Assembly (NCBI GenBank): GCA_029204225.1
Contig: MU832214.1
Span: forward strand, 1 to 64,000
Reading direction: 5' to 3'
Source: Diphasiastrum complanatum
Taxonomy: Eukaryota; Streptophyta; Lycopodiopsida; Lycopodiales; Lycopodiaceae
DNA length: 64,000 nucleotides
In this document: positions 33,153-44,596 of the stretch, piece after piece
How the letters are laid out: every line of letters starts with the position of its first letter
Position numbering within the stretch: position 1 is the stretch's first letter
Program-made: the position numbers and the translations under genes
The notes under the pieces: model-generated
What the model saw: the letters and a program-made list of their open reading frames with translations, nothing else
Told to the model about the DNA's origin: nothing
Database searches by the model: none

Positions 33153-34142
33153 TGTAATTGCAAATACAACTAGCACTTGTAGGCAAAAATGTTTGCCCTG
33201 TTTGCCTCCACTTTCCAGCACACTGACATGCTGGAAAAATCAACCAGACTTGTTATTATGCCTCTGTCTTCCATCACAGACAGACAGAGCATTTCATTCA
33301 TTCACAGAAAATGAATGGGCAATTTGTTTATGCCTTCCATCGCTACTGGAGAAGCATTTGAAAGCAATTCTTATTTGATGAAAGCCATGTGAGAAATTTT
33401 CGTTGATCTATCATTCACAATGAATGAATGAGTGCACTGTTTCTGCCATCCTCGTTGATAGAAAAGCCATTCAAAGAGAGTCACAGTTATGAGTATAACT
33501 GAGAGCAGAACCATCGTTGCCAGAATGGAGGGAATGATCCATCGCTGAGCCTATTGTCTAAAACTTATTTTTATCTTGACGCTCAATAAAAAAATATGAA
33601 GCCTTAAACCATATCTAAACCAATGAATCCTCCACCACACAATTTCAGAAAAAATAGTATCCCTCAATCCTCTTGTATGCTCAATTTAAGTGGATCCAAT
33701 GATACTCCTGACTAGATACTCAGAAGCAGGTAATGGCATTGTAGTATATTAAGTCTGTCATATTAATAAAAATTCACAAATTCATTGTAAGTTGTACATG
33801 AGAAAGGCGAAAAAATTTAAGTATGTGGGAGTAAACAAAAGAAAAGTAGCCAATCAATCTTAATTCTGAGAATTCAAGAGAGACAAAAGGCAACCAAGTG
33901 CCTTGGTCCATCACTGATCTAGCTATCACTTGTAATTGCAAATACAACTATCACTTGTGGCAAAAAAATTTGCCTTGTTTGCCTCCATTTTCCAGCACGT
34001 CGGCGTGCTTGAAAGTGGAGGCAAACGGGGCAACTTTTGGTTGATCTGCGCGCAACATGGCAAAACAAATTTGCCATGTTTGCCTCCACTTTCAAGCACG
34101 CCGGCGTGTTGGAAAATGGAGGCGAATAGGGCAAAATGTTTT
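33153..34142. repeat. MITE-like hairpin repeats, three related copies
   Basis: TGTAATTGCAAATACAACTA with the following 50 bases occurs at 33153-33221 and 33931-33999. The second copy forms a hairpin at 33961-34040 (TTTGCCTCCATTTTCCAGCA mirrored by GTGCTTGAAAGTGGAGGCAA around CGTCGGCG). A second hairpin lies at 34065-34142 with the same arms. The first copy (33185-33236) is a partial hairpin around CACACTGACATG. They look like solo arms and full copies of one short inverted-repeat element. Open frames here are mirror images. Confidence 0.82.
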
Positions 34143-34352
34143 TGCCATGGAAGCTCAAACTTGAAGAAAGCATGCATAGATTCAAGCTATAGAAGTCACT
34201 AAGCATTCAATCGTTTGAAGACGCTCTCTCCTCTGACGAATGCCACTCCTCTGATCAAATGCCCTCTTCTGTTGCTTCCGCCCTCTACGCTTACAATGCT
34301 ATTCTCTAAGTCATTATGTTAGAAACCAACTCTCTACCTCGCTTCACACTTC

Positions 34353-34356
<4 letters not shown>

Positions 34357-34418
<62 letters not shown>
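34357..34418. repeat. Compound microsatellite (TC)n-(AC)n
   Basis: (TC)n from about 34357 to 34397, passing into (AC)n to 34418. Flanked by non-coding DNA. Confidence 0.96.
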
Positions 34419-34424
34419 AATAGG

Positions 34425-35650
34425 GATTGTGAAAAAGGAAAAAAAAAGAAGAAAAGCTTATGTTGGTTTTTGCACTACAATTTTAAAACTAACACTTAAG
34501 ATGCAATAACACTCATAATGAATAGATAAGCATTAGCTGCTAGATGAGCTATTAGCCTCTTTCTCTCTCTCTATCACAACTTTATGACTGAATTGAACCT
34601 AATTATGGAGGCACATGCCATCCTCGTCTAACATAAATTTTATTAATGACTCGAGAACATTAACTCGTTATATGACTACTAGTGGGTTTGGAATTCTGAG
34701 GGTTAGCATTGAAGTGCATGCAGGCTTTCGGTACCAGACATTCCAGCCATTAAGTGACCTGTAAAGCTACTGCATGTCATTGCCTATCAAATTCACATGC
34801 TGAATTTGGCATGCACATGATTGTTAACTGACAAGCCTTGGTTTAGAACAAGCAGCTCAAAAAAAATACTTCTCATATGTTATCGAGATTGTTAAGAGAC
34901 TATTTCATATGTTTTGGAGATGAAGCAGCTTTCATTTCATTCATTTTTCGTTTCTGATTTTCTGTAGTATTTGGCTTGGCACAACGAATAAAGACCAATG
35001 GCAACTATTAGGATCACGTTTCTGATGGGACAATAGAACAGACTAGGTCTAGGCCGCAACGGAAATGAAGGTCGTCGTCCCATGAAATGAAAAACAATGA
35101 ACAATGACAACTGATGATAAGGATCTGGATTACTTAGATAACAAAGTGAAAGAGCAATTCTGATTGTGTTGATTAACGAGTATCAGTGTAGGTGTCGTAG
35201 ACAACCATAGAGAGAGATTGTAGAAACGATTAGGCATACGAGATAGCCATGCAATTCTCTAATATTGATATTCTGATAGAGAAATGCTTAAACGATTAGA
35301 CGTCAAAGAAGCCATACATTTCTTCGTTTATGATAGTTGCAGAAGAAGAGTGAGAGTTAATTAACATTCAACAAGAATGCATGAGATAGAACAATAGTGA
35401 ATCTGTATATTCAATGTTGTAATACCGACTATCAAATCACAAAAACAATTGCGCTGATAAGCCCATGATCCTACTTACAGAAGCAAATCAATTGCTATAG
35501 TTCTAGATATTTAATCTCTCTCTATTATTTTCTAACTCTGAGGAGTCAGATATTGCAAAGACTTGTTTTGGTCGTTTGATCTATGTCATGTAGACATGGT
35601 ATCAATCTCAAGTATCAACAACTACTTCCACTCACTTTCTGCAATCGCTC

Positions 35651-35687
<37 letters not shown>

Positions 35688-36130
35688 GCTGTTGGATGAT
35701 CTTGTGCTATTCTAACTTTACAATTACAAGATCGTTAATAGTTGTTTAACTGATTAATTAGGTCAGTTATTATTGGAGCGTGAAGGCGTAGATAGTCTGT
35801 ACGTAAAATCCAAAGTAAATCTACAATGTTTCATTTTTCAAAAAAAATGTCGCATTTCTTTAAGTGCCCGAAATGGCCTGAAAACCTGAGAAAATCACTT
35901 TGTTGCATTTTTCGCAAAAATCCTTTTGTACTCAGAATGGCCCAAAAGTGATGTAGAAGACTTTGTCGGGTTTTTTGCATTTTTCGCCTATTGAAATTTG
36001 CGAGTAAAAATGCAAATTGTTGCGACAAACAGTTCAAAAATGCAGAATTCTTTGAGAGAGTGATTTACATAGAAGAAAAAGAGGGCAGTTAGGATGAGTA
36101 GGAGTAAGATTAAGCTTACTACTATAAAAC
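34425..36130. other. No gene seen; possible plus-strand LTR ending at 35596
   Basis: TGGTATCAATC at 35597-35607, preceded by ACA, resembles a primer site after an LTR end, so 35000-35596 may be an LTR, but nothing on the plus strand after it codes for gag. An (AC)n array lies at 35654-35683. The rest is AT-rich with short frames on both strands and no motif. Part of 35700-36100 may be the 3' LTR of the minus copia that ends at 36140. Confidence 0.4.
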
Positions 36131-36139
36131 TGAATTAAA

Positions 36140-36823
36140 ATTGAGATTTATCGTATCTACGAAGGTAGAATGTTTATCTCTTGACAATGGCTTTGTCAAA
36201 AAATCAGCCAACATATTGTCTGTATGATAGTAACTTAGTACAACATCTTTATACTGAACTTTCTCTCTAATAAAATGAAAATGAACTTCTATGTGATTAG
36301 TTCTAGTATGAATACGTGGGTTTAGAGATAGAGCTATGTAGCTCTAATTGTTGCACTGTAGACCGATCTGCGGAAATTGTAGATCATGTAGTAGGCTTCT
36401 AATCTCCTTCACTGTTGATGTAGCTGCAATGTATTCAGATTCTGTAGAGGACAACGAAATGCATTTATGCTTTTTGCTATTCCATGGAATGGGTCCTCCT
36501 ACAAGGAAACAAATATAACTTGATGTGGACTCTCTGGTATCCACGTCTCCTGCCCAATCTGAATCTGAATAAGTGACTAACAAAAGTGCAGCTTATGTAT
36601 TACCATTATAGCACAAAGCATAGTTCTTCGTAGCTTGAATATACTTCAATACTCTTTGTAGCACCTTAAATTGTTGTAAGCCTGGATTGGACATGTATTG
36701 AGACAATGTGCATACTACATATGCTAGATCAGGTTGTGTGCAGATCATAGAATACATTATAGATTCTATGACAAACTGATAAGTGTATCTGCACATTTCT
36801 TGTTGTTCTCTAACATACAACAA
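36140..36823 (-). pseudogene. copia RT tail and RNase H, minus strand
   Basis: Right to left: MCRYTYQFVIESIMYSMICT, QPDLAYVVCTLSQYMSNPG, then LVTYSDSDWAGDVDTREST and CISLSSTESEYIAATSTVKE (RNase H: catalytic D and E in YSDSDWA and STESEYIA). After a shift, HIEVHFHFIREKVQYKDVV and NMLADFLTKPLSRDKHSTF (end of Pol), followed by two stops near 36140. The upstream part of the polyprotein is missing at 36823. The same C-terminal family ends the fragment at 52930-53095 (LTKPLSKEKHI). Confidence 0.88.
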
Positions 36824-36937
36824 CAGTCACTTGAAACGATTGATATACAACCTGAATTGTAGTCAATAGTCACACACTTTTTTTAGGGGCTAGGGATATG
36901 TGTTTTCAAAAGTGAGGATGGTGTTTTTAGGGGGTAG

Positions 36938-36968
<31 letters not shown>

Positions 36969-37740
36969 AGGGTTAGGGTTTTTTTGGGGGTGGGAGGAAG
37001 GATTATGGTTCTTTTGAGAGGTGATTTTTTCAAAATGGGGGATGAGGGGATTTTAGAGTTTTTCAAGAGGGTTTTAGTATGCAATTTAAAGAGTGGGTTG
37101 AGTTACTTTGAAGGGTTTATTTGCTTGTCACGCGCAGAGGTGAATGGGCGAAGGGGGCGATAATAGGGCTCTCTCTACCTCACTACCTCCTCTATTTTCA
37201 AAATAATTAGAATACGAAATGATTCATAAAAAAGTATTCTTACTTTTTTTAGTTGCATTGAGATAAGAAAGCAACGAATATCAGTCATGATATTATGTTT
37301 CTTATCGTCAATTTATGTTGAGTAACTTCTAGGAAAGCTCTCATTTCTATGGTGCATCATCAAGGGCTTAATAGGCAATGATTTTAGCTATCCACATATG
37401 CATACTTGTTAATTTTGGTTACGACACTTAAAGGTTTTTGTTTCCATTTCATTAGTAGTGTTTAGAAGCGATGTTTGAAAGTTCATAAGATTAAAATCAT
37501 TAGAATCATCACAACTTGAAATAACATCCATAACGATGAAAAATATGTTTAGTATCTTTCATTAGACTTAGAAGAAAGAGGTAGCATTTTCAAAGTGTTC
37601 AGAGAACTATAGTTGAAAGAGAACTTGTACCAAAACTTGTACCTTTTTGAAATCCTCTGCAAATGGGTGATATCAGTTGTATTCAAGACCTCTTTTACAA
37701 CTTCATCAAGAAGATCTGCAACTGTAAGTTTTACAACTTC
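36824..37740. other. No gene seen; contains a G26 tract
   Basis: A purine-rich, G-rich stretch (36900-37060) contains 26 consecutive G at 36941-36966. The frames through it are low complexity. The rest is AT-rich. Confidence 0.5.
36941..36966 (+). repeat. Poly(G) tract, 26 bases
   Basis: The longest homopolymer of the window, inside a G-rich region with several shorter G runs to 37060. Confidence 0.95.
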
Positions 37741-37741
37741 T

Positions 37742-39381
37742 TCAGGGAGCTCTGAAACATATGACTGAAAGAAAAGTAGACCTGGTGGGGGCAGGCCTCA
37801 ATATGTCGAGGCTAGAATACTCCCTGAACATACTCAGGACCCTCGGTCTCTTGGTGACAAACCTCACCAAGAACCGGCCTATGTCTAGTACCTCTGCAAT
37901 CCATGGCAACTTTGCTATATCCTCAAACACGAGGTCTAAGCAACGTGTAGCACAGGGTGACCAAAAGATCCAAGGGTACTTTTCAAATACGAGCTTCCCC
38001 ATGGCAACACAATTTGCCGCATTGTCGGTGATGACCTGCAAAGCGCAACAATCATCAATGCAACATCGGAACATCCGACATCGATCTTCTCTGAAGTGAC
38101 AAGTCCATGATCCAAGAAGCAACATTGAACAAGTAGTGTAAGTAAAAGGTTTTCACTCATTTTTATTTCTCACTACACAACTGAAAGTCAAGAATCAATA
38201 CCTGCACAACATTCTCTTTGCCGACCTCCACAATGGCCGCATCAATAAATCCAAACAATGTCTGGGCATCCAAGGTTAAGCCCGAGATGTTGATGGATCT
38301 CAAGAACATCATGCCCAAGCAAGAAGAAACCAATATATTTACAATATGGTGCTTCCTGGTATCAGTCCAACCATCTGATATGATGGAGCACCCATACCTA
38401 GTTCAAAAGATCTCATTGCCCACAAAATTCAGATTTCAGATGGCAATTGTCAATTGCATTAAAATTTAACAATTCATGTAATTGGTCAATAAATATAACT
38501 ATTTCAATCATTCTTAATTTTTAAAACATAAAAGTTAAGACTCAAGAGATAGAACTTAGAAGTTAGAACTTGGCACTCGCCACTTCAAACTTGGAATTTC
38601 AAGTTAGAAGTTAGAACATAAATGACAATACATATTAGTATTAATTTAGTAATTACTAATTACTAATTACATTAAAGTAGGGTTTAGGATTCAGGATTTA
38701 CATGGCCCGTGATCTCCTGATAGGCTCTAGCTCCCTATCCACGGAGTATCGCTCAGCAACCAACTGAGTCGTCCTCAACTGCTGCATGGATGGTCCCTCC
38801 CACTCCGAACCAATCCTAGATACATGTCTCATCATCTCCCTCCATGCAGGGGTCGCAGCCAAGTGAAAGGTGAGGTTCAGATGAATCGTGGTAGACTGTA
38901 GTAGTTTGTAGATTGTAGTAATGTCAAAGTACATACGATATGGCATATGCAATGAATTATAATTTACAACACAATTATCAATGCAAATATTTTCTATTTA
39001 GCATCTAGCAACAACTTACAAATAACTCCGGTGACAAGAATCTCAACACAGGATAATGGATTTATAAGTTATAACTATTAACAGCTTCAGAATTCCGAAT
39101 CATTGATTACAATTTGCGATCACGATTCACCAACCTGTGGGCGAATGATGACCCTTCGAGGTAGCCGTAGATGGAGCTGCATGTATCATCAATGAGTCAG
39201 GTGCTCGCGCACAACCTGCGATCTCATAACCACGTAGACGCAATAGATGTGCCTTTATTCTAGTGGGGCCACCTGTGTAGTCCTTGCCACAATACTTGCA
39301 AGTCCACCTCTTAGTGCCTGAGGCGCCATAATTAGAAGCAACTGTCACATGATCCCACAAGGGATCCTTCTCTCTCGGCAT
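37742..39381 (-). pseudogene. hAT transposase, four visible exons, C-terminus missing
   Basis: Exon 1 (39381-39135, ATG start): MPREKDPLWDHVTV, WTCKYCGKDYTGGPTRIKAH, a BED zinc finger (C-x2-C, later H and C). Exon 2 (38895-38702): TPAWREMMRHVSRIGSEWEG, PSMQQLRTTQLVAERYSVD. Exon 3 (to 38202): YGCSIISDGWTDTRKHHIVN, the DUF659 motif with a catalytic Asp. A 166-base GT-AG intron (38036-38201) separates NVVQ from VITDNAANCVAMGKLVFEKY in exon 4 (38035-37742), followed by SPCATRCLDLVFEDIAKLPW. The C-terminal dimerisation domain (with the third catalytic residue) is not found to the left, so the copy is truncated. hAT transposases cut and paste their own element; this one looks recently intact over its present part. 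Confidence 0.82.
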
Positions 39382-39504
39382 GGTATCTACTATCTAGATT
39401 CTAGTCTCTCTCCCCCCACTAGTCTCTCTCCCGGGTCCCCCCTCCTAAATTTTGATTTTTCACTCACACACACCTAAAGGCTAACTCTCCTTTGGACCTC
39501 CCTC

Positions 39505-39649
39505 CACACACACACACACACACACACACCCACCCCTAAGTCTACCTCCCTCTCTCTCAAAGACTCAAACACACTCTTTTAACTTAAAAATCTATTCACA
39601 CATGTCACGCATACACATTGTCAAACTCAAACACACACACACACATTAT

Positions 39650-39681
<32 letters not shown>

Positions 39682-39760
39682 TTTATCAAACACACACACA
39701 CAAAAACACAAACACACACACACACATTGTCAAACATATAACACACACACACACATTTGT
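39505..39760. repeat. Cluster of (AC)n microsatellites
   Basis: Repeated (CA)n blocks at about 39505-39530, 39630-39645, 39653-39683, 39690-39724 and 39740-39756, separated by TTTATCAAA or TTGTCAAAC. The spacing words recur, so this is a higher-order repeat of (CA)n plus ATTGTCAAA. Confidence 0.93.
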
Positions 39761-39903
39761 CAACAGTCACACGCACTGAACACACACATTTGGGAAGTTT
39801 CAGGGCTGTCACAGATCAGCGAGTAGGTTGCCATCACAAATTCCAGGATTTGAACAGCCACATGTGACACACACAATTCCACCCCTCTCACACAACTCCA
39901 CCC

Positions 39904-39910
<7 letters not shown>

Positions 39911-39945
<35 letters not shown>
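39911..39945. repeat. (CT)n microsatellite
   Basis: A run of CT dinucleotides of about 35 bases, with further short (CT)n at 40093-40106. Confidence 0.95.
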
Positions 39946-39949
<4 letters not shown>

Positions 39950-40284
39950 GGATTTCTCTCCAGACTCGCGGATCTATCCACATCTGTTTTAGACACTGGA
40001 ATAAGATAATCTGTCAGGGCTCCAGCATAGTGCAATCTTCTGCAGGCTTCAAGACAAGATCTATATTCTGGAATCTGTCCAGTGTCTCGGATCTCTCTCT
40101 CTCTCTCAGGCGTGGAAATTTGGGAAGCTTCAGGGCCCAGGAGGAGGTAAGGAGCAAGGGGAGGTAACGAGCAGGCTGCAGGTCCCAGGAGGTCGCGAAG
40201 AGCAGGAGGTCGCGAGGAGAAGGAGTCGTGAGGAGCAGGAGCAGGAGGTCGCGAGGAGGCGACGATTTTTTTTTTTTTTTTAAA

Positions 40285-40372
40285 AACGGTTCGAACAGTA
40301 AAAAAACGGTTCGAACCGGACCTTTTCAAAAAGGTCTTTCGATTCGCGGTTCTTTCAATGAACCGCGATTCG
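40285..40372. repeat. Three consecutive small inverted repeats
   Basis: GGTTCGAACC near 40308-40317, GGACCTTTTCAAAAAGGTC at 40318-40336, and TCGCGGTTC/GAACCGCGA at 40345-40368 follow one another between a T16 run and the LINE fragment. Similar ACGGTTC words recur at 44497-44515 on the far side of the plus hAT copy. They may be subterminal repeats of a DNA transposon. Confidence 0.75.
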
Positions 40373-40394
40373 ACACAACATTGTTGCAGAGCGG

Positions 40395-41412
40395 GGGCAT
40401 ATTTTCATCGCTGGGGACTTTAATGCCCCGACCGCTTCACGATAGACAGAGTTCCATGATTCTATAGATCAGCTCCGAGTTCACGCCCTTGATAGTGACA
40501 GCTTGGGGTTTTGAGGATGGATCGGGACCTATTACATCATATGGTGAGTATCTGTTACAGTTTGGTGAGGCACATGAGTTAGCCATTTATAATGGCCTAC
40601 CTCATTGGCCTAATTCTGGCAGCTATACTTGTCACCCTCATAGTGGCAGTCATATATGGCATTGTTGATTACCTCATGGGGTCACCTTCATCCATTCCCC
40701 TCATTCGCACCTTCCATATCTCTCCTACCACTCTCTCTGATCATTCGTTCCTTTCCTTCGCTATTGGCCACCTTCCACCACCGCCATCTCCATCACAATC
40801 TACACTACCCCGTGCACCCAAATATACTTTCCACCCCCTCTACATACCACTCTACCAAGAATCCCTTGCATCCTTACTTCACTCTTTTCCACACAACCAA
40901 CCACTGGAGTCTCAAGCCGCCTTTCTCACCACCTCCCTCCATACTGATGCAACTTTGGCCTTCCCATCCAAACCCCATAACCACAAACCAGCCCATCCGC
41001 GATCACCTCGGCCTTTCCATCCACCATGGTACGACGCAGAATGTTGCTCCCTCCACCACACTGTCACATATGCCCGTTTTCATGCCCCCCATCTCCTTCG
41101 CTCCTCACGACAATTGTACAATCGCACACTCCGTCACAAAAAACGTGCCTATGATGACTCCGAAGGAAACCGCCTTGTGAACCTCCTTTTTAGCTCCTCT
41201 TCTGGTGCCTTTTGGCGTGAGTTTATCCCTCGTGCTCCACCCCCTTCTTCTAGACGATCTACATATATGGATCGACTATGCTACCCAGATTTACACTATA
41301 CCCACTGATACGCCCATCTCCATCTCTCCTCGACCTTTAGACTTCACCCTTTTCACCCCTGATTTGGTTTGGGCAGCAGTCAAAAAACTGAAAACCCATC
41401 GAACTAGACAGA
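40395..41412 (+). pseudogene. LINE (non-LTR retrotransposon) endonuclease and RT start
   Basis: HIFIAGDFNAPTAS at about 40398-40437 matches the G-D-F-N motif of APE-type endonucleases. After shifts, DYLMGSPSSIPLIRTFHISP and TTLSDHSFLSFAI (S-D-H catalytic motif, near 40736) complete the nuclease. A Pro/His-rich spacer follows, then WREFIPRAPPPSSRRST and DLVWAAVKKLKTHRT, the usual approach to LINE RT. RT itself is missing: at about 41410 the same open frame passes into a hAT transposase. The 5' ORF and the N-terminal half of the nuclease are also absent. Confidence 0.8.
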
Positions 41413-44095
41413 TGATGCCTCTTAGGAAGGCCTGGAAGAGTTATGGGTGCTCGATCATGTCTGATGGCTGGAGTGACACCCGTCGTCGGCCAGTGATCAA
41501 CATAGTGCCCTGCCAACGTAGTGCAAGTTGTCACTGACAACGCAAGTAATTGCGTGCATATGTCTCACTTCTTACAACAACAATACCCTACTATTGTATG
41601 GACCCCCTGTGCTGCACATAGCATTGATCTTATACTGGGAGATATTTGTCGCTTGCCCTAGGTCCGCACGATAGCTGATATGGCCCTTGCCATGGTGACA
41701 TTTATCACCCGGAAGAGGCGTGCCCTCGCTCTGTTCCGCACCTTCAGTTCACTTGATCTAAAGAAACCAGCTCCCACACGTTTTGCATTCGACCTGATTG
41801 TCATGCATAGGCTCATTAGAGTGAGACATCAACTCAGACATATGGCCACTAGTGTTGCATTTAGGGAGTTGCCTTTCTCCAGTAGACCTGATGGTTTGAG
41901 ATTTTTGAGGATTGTATTTGACGATGATTTTTGGCGTCAGGCTGAGAGCATTACATCTGTGGCATTAGCACCTATGTCCGTACTAGTCCCCTGGCCAGCA
42001 CATGTATCCTGATCATGACCCACTCTGTCCATCAATAACCGTCTAACCCGCAACATCTCTCTCTCTGTCTCTGCCGCAATGTCAGCCACAACATCAGCCC
42101 TTGGCATGGGGATGGTGGAATCAGTGGGATCATCAACGCCTGATAAACCATCCGTGTCATCTGTGCAATAGAAAGGCGATTACGCCTTTTCGTGTGGATC
42201 AACGAAAATGTGCTCCAGTTGCGCTCGCATACACTGGAGGAACAATCCTATTGACAATCATAAAATTCAAAAAAGCGCATTAGTTGATTTCATGCATTTA
42301 ACACCCATCTTTAATCTCATATAATTTGGTGGGTAAGGAAATACTTGTGATTAGCACTCGCAAGGCCAGCTTTTGTAGAGCTGGGCATGGAGAACCATAG
42401 AGGTTCCACCAAGTCACCGCTGTCTCCCGCCTGTTGGGATTCAGCGTCGCGTGATGGCCAAACACACCAACCTGCCTCTTGAAGGCAATGTACTGTGTCT
42501 CAACAACATATATGCCAGTGAAGTGTCTGGCGGCTCCATCCAAGTATCTCAACCAATCCAAACCTAGCTCCATGTCTGATGCCTACCGCCCAGATAGCCA
42601 CATGGGGTGCAATAGGTGGGCAATAGCGTGAATCGGCCTATAGAACCAATTTCACCTGTGCTCCCAGATGTCCCACAACACTACCATCCTGTTTCACATA
42701 GTTAATGACATGTCAATGAATAAATCCGAAGATGCGTAGATGAGAGCAAACTTATTTCAATTGCACTAGACAGATTCCAAAAACAACAAATGACTGAAAT
42801 GGCCATCAAGTACCATACCTGTCCTCGGAAAAAAAATGTTGCTTTAGCAGCTATCCAATCCTGTCCATGAACTCGTAGATAAGGCCCATAGTGCTGCCCT
42901 CACGGTCAACCAATCGCAGAACATGGTAGAACGGATGATGATGATGATCTGGGTATTCTTGCTCCAAGATTGGAGACCATGGCTGAGGCAGAGCTTGAGG
43001 CAGACCTAGGCTATGGCCTGGAGGATGATCGATTACAGAGGATGATGGCAGGGATGTATGAGCCAGATCTACTAGAGGAGGATGTGTATCGACCTGATCT
43101 ACTCCATAGGATATACAGCATGAGAGAGAGACAGTGGATGCAGCACATGTTGGGGATGCTGACCATATGGCATAGGACGCTTTTGCAGGGGATACAGCAG
43201 AGGGTGGAGATGCTTGTGCCACAGTGGGAGGGATTGATGGTGTGCAAGATTCACAGGCCCCTGCAGATGTTCATGTTGATGATGATGCCGGCACTATGTA
43301 TGCCTGGGAGCTGCATGAGTAGGAGCCGTACGAGTAGCAGTCGTACATGTACCAGCAGCTGATGGTGCTGGATGTGGCTGATTACGTGCATGTGGTGAGA
43401 GCCACCCTAGATCATCAATGTCATCCTCACCCTGTCCATACCGAAGGAGGTCTGACATGGTCCTTTGGCGAACACGGCGACACATACGGTACCTCCTGCT
43501 CAACCACCCACTCCGGTTGTTGCATCCACTTATACAGCTGCCAGCCACATTTCACCACCAACACCTGCACGTCGCCTCCTTGGGCCACCTTGTCATGTTA
43601 CACCGACTTGTCCGATTGGTGTACAGCCTCGGCCTCATCTTACAGCAGCTGCACCATGGACTACTCCTGCCATGCCAGAGGGTTCCACTCATAGACCTCT
43701 TCTCCCAGCAGGTTACTATCTACGAGGAGTTGTCCCTGCCCAGCCTGCAGTACAGTCGTATTCAAACACTTCGCCTACATTTAGGGTGTTTGCATCTCGT
43801 GCCACACCCATTCCTACATTAGCGGCACCTCCTACTACATCTGCTTCCACAACACCAGCTTGGAGGCGTCCAGGATCTGGCAGGGGGGTCTTCCCAAAGA
43901 GGCAGAGGTTCTAGTCAGACAGTGGCACGTACACAGAGAGGGAGGCTGCGTGGCTCTGGCAGAGGTGCATCTCTCATCACTTTGTCAGGGACACAGATTG
44001 AGGGAGAGGTTTTACATGATTCCAATCAGGCTGTGACAGAGGAGGATGAGTTACATGATTTTGATGATCCGGATGCCACACAGGCATCTTGAGGA
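41413..44095 (+). pseudogene. hAT transposase copy with an internal inverted segment
   Basis: Plus strand: KAWKSYGCSIMSDGWSDTRR (41425-41484), a deletion of about 40 codons, then NVVQVVTDNASNCVHMS with no intron, VWTPCAAHSIDLILGDICRL, FRTFSSLDLKKPAPTRFAFD and DDDFWRQAESITSVALAP (to about 41975). From about 42012 to 42965 the continuing protein is on the minus strand: FYHVLRLVDREGSTMGLIYE, FYRPIHAIAHLLHPMWLSG, ETAVTWWNLYGSPCPALQKL, SSSVCERNWSTFSLIHTKRR. The plus strand then resumes with AELEADLGYGLEDDRLQRMM and an acidic/low-complexity tail to a stop near 44092. The order is what one hAT protein would have if the middle were flipped. The W-W...S-S...E-R-N-W-S motifs are the hAT dimerisation domain. 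Confidence 0.78.
42012..42965 (-). pseudogene. Inverted block: hAT C-terminal dimerisation domain
   Basis: Minus-strand reading from 42965: EQEYPDHHHHPFYHVLRL, STMGLIYEFMDRIG, a gap with stops, ELGLDWLRYLDGAARHFTG, RQVGVFGHHATLNPNRRETA, LYGSPCPALQKLALRVLITS, then DCSSSVCERNWSTF, ending EREMLRVRRLLMDRVGHDQD at about 42015. One shift and several stops. These are hAT C-terminal motifs, including the conserved N-W-S after the catalytic Glu region. Confidence 0.85.
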
Positions 44096-44547
44096 CATGT
44101 TGTAGATGTTGTCATGTTGTTCATTTTTGTTCCATCACACTGTATTTTTTTGAGGTCAGACCCAGCCGTATGTGGTGGGCTCTATTAGATGGATGGCCAG
44201 TTGATGTGCGTTGTGTACACTGATGAAATGGTTTACTATGATAGCCTCCCCCTCTCTCTATCTCCCTCTATCTCTTAGCAATTTGGGTATTTTTTCAACC
44301 TTTTTGGCCTTGTTTTTACCTTTCTTTTGGGCTGTTTTTGGGGGTGGGTAGTTAAAAAAACAAGGCCATTAAATAATTTGAAGTAAATAATCTAAACTCC
44401 CTACAAATCTGCTTTTTCTGGAATTTTTTGGGCATTTTTTGGGCTATTTTTGGGGGTGTACAAAAAAATAATAATCAATAAATCAATTAATTACCTGTAC
44501 GGTTCATCACGGTTCTAGGTAAAAATTCCTGAGAACTGTAAACATGT

Positions 44548-44596
44548 GGTACCACCATTATGGTACCGCCGGTACCAGTACCATAATGGTGGTACC
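44548..44596. repeat. Perfect 19-bp inverted repeat with KpnI-like GGTACC words
   Basis: GGTACCACCATTATGGTAC at 44548-44566 is exactly mirrored at 44578-44596 around an 11-base loop that itself holds GGTACC. A third and fourth GGTACC follow nearby (44611). It is downstream of the plus hAT copy. Confidence 0.92.

Noticed and set aside
33919-34206. Overlapping frames on both strands with KWRQTRQIF-like words
   Set aside because: Mirror frames of the hairpin repeats.
43011-43914. Several plus and minus frames of 78-149 residues, Thr/Pro- and His-rich
   Set aside because: They are alternative frames of the low-complexity tail of the hAT copy.
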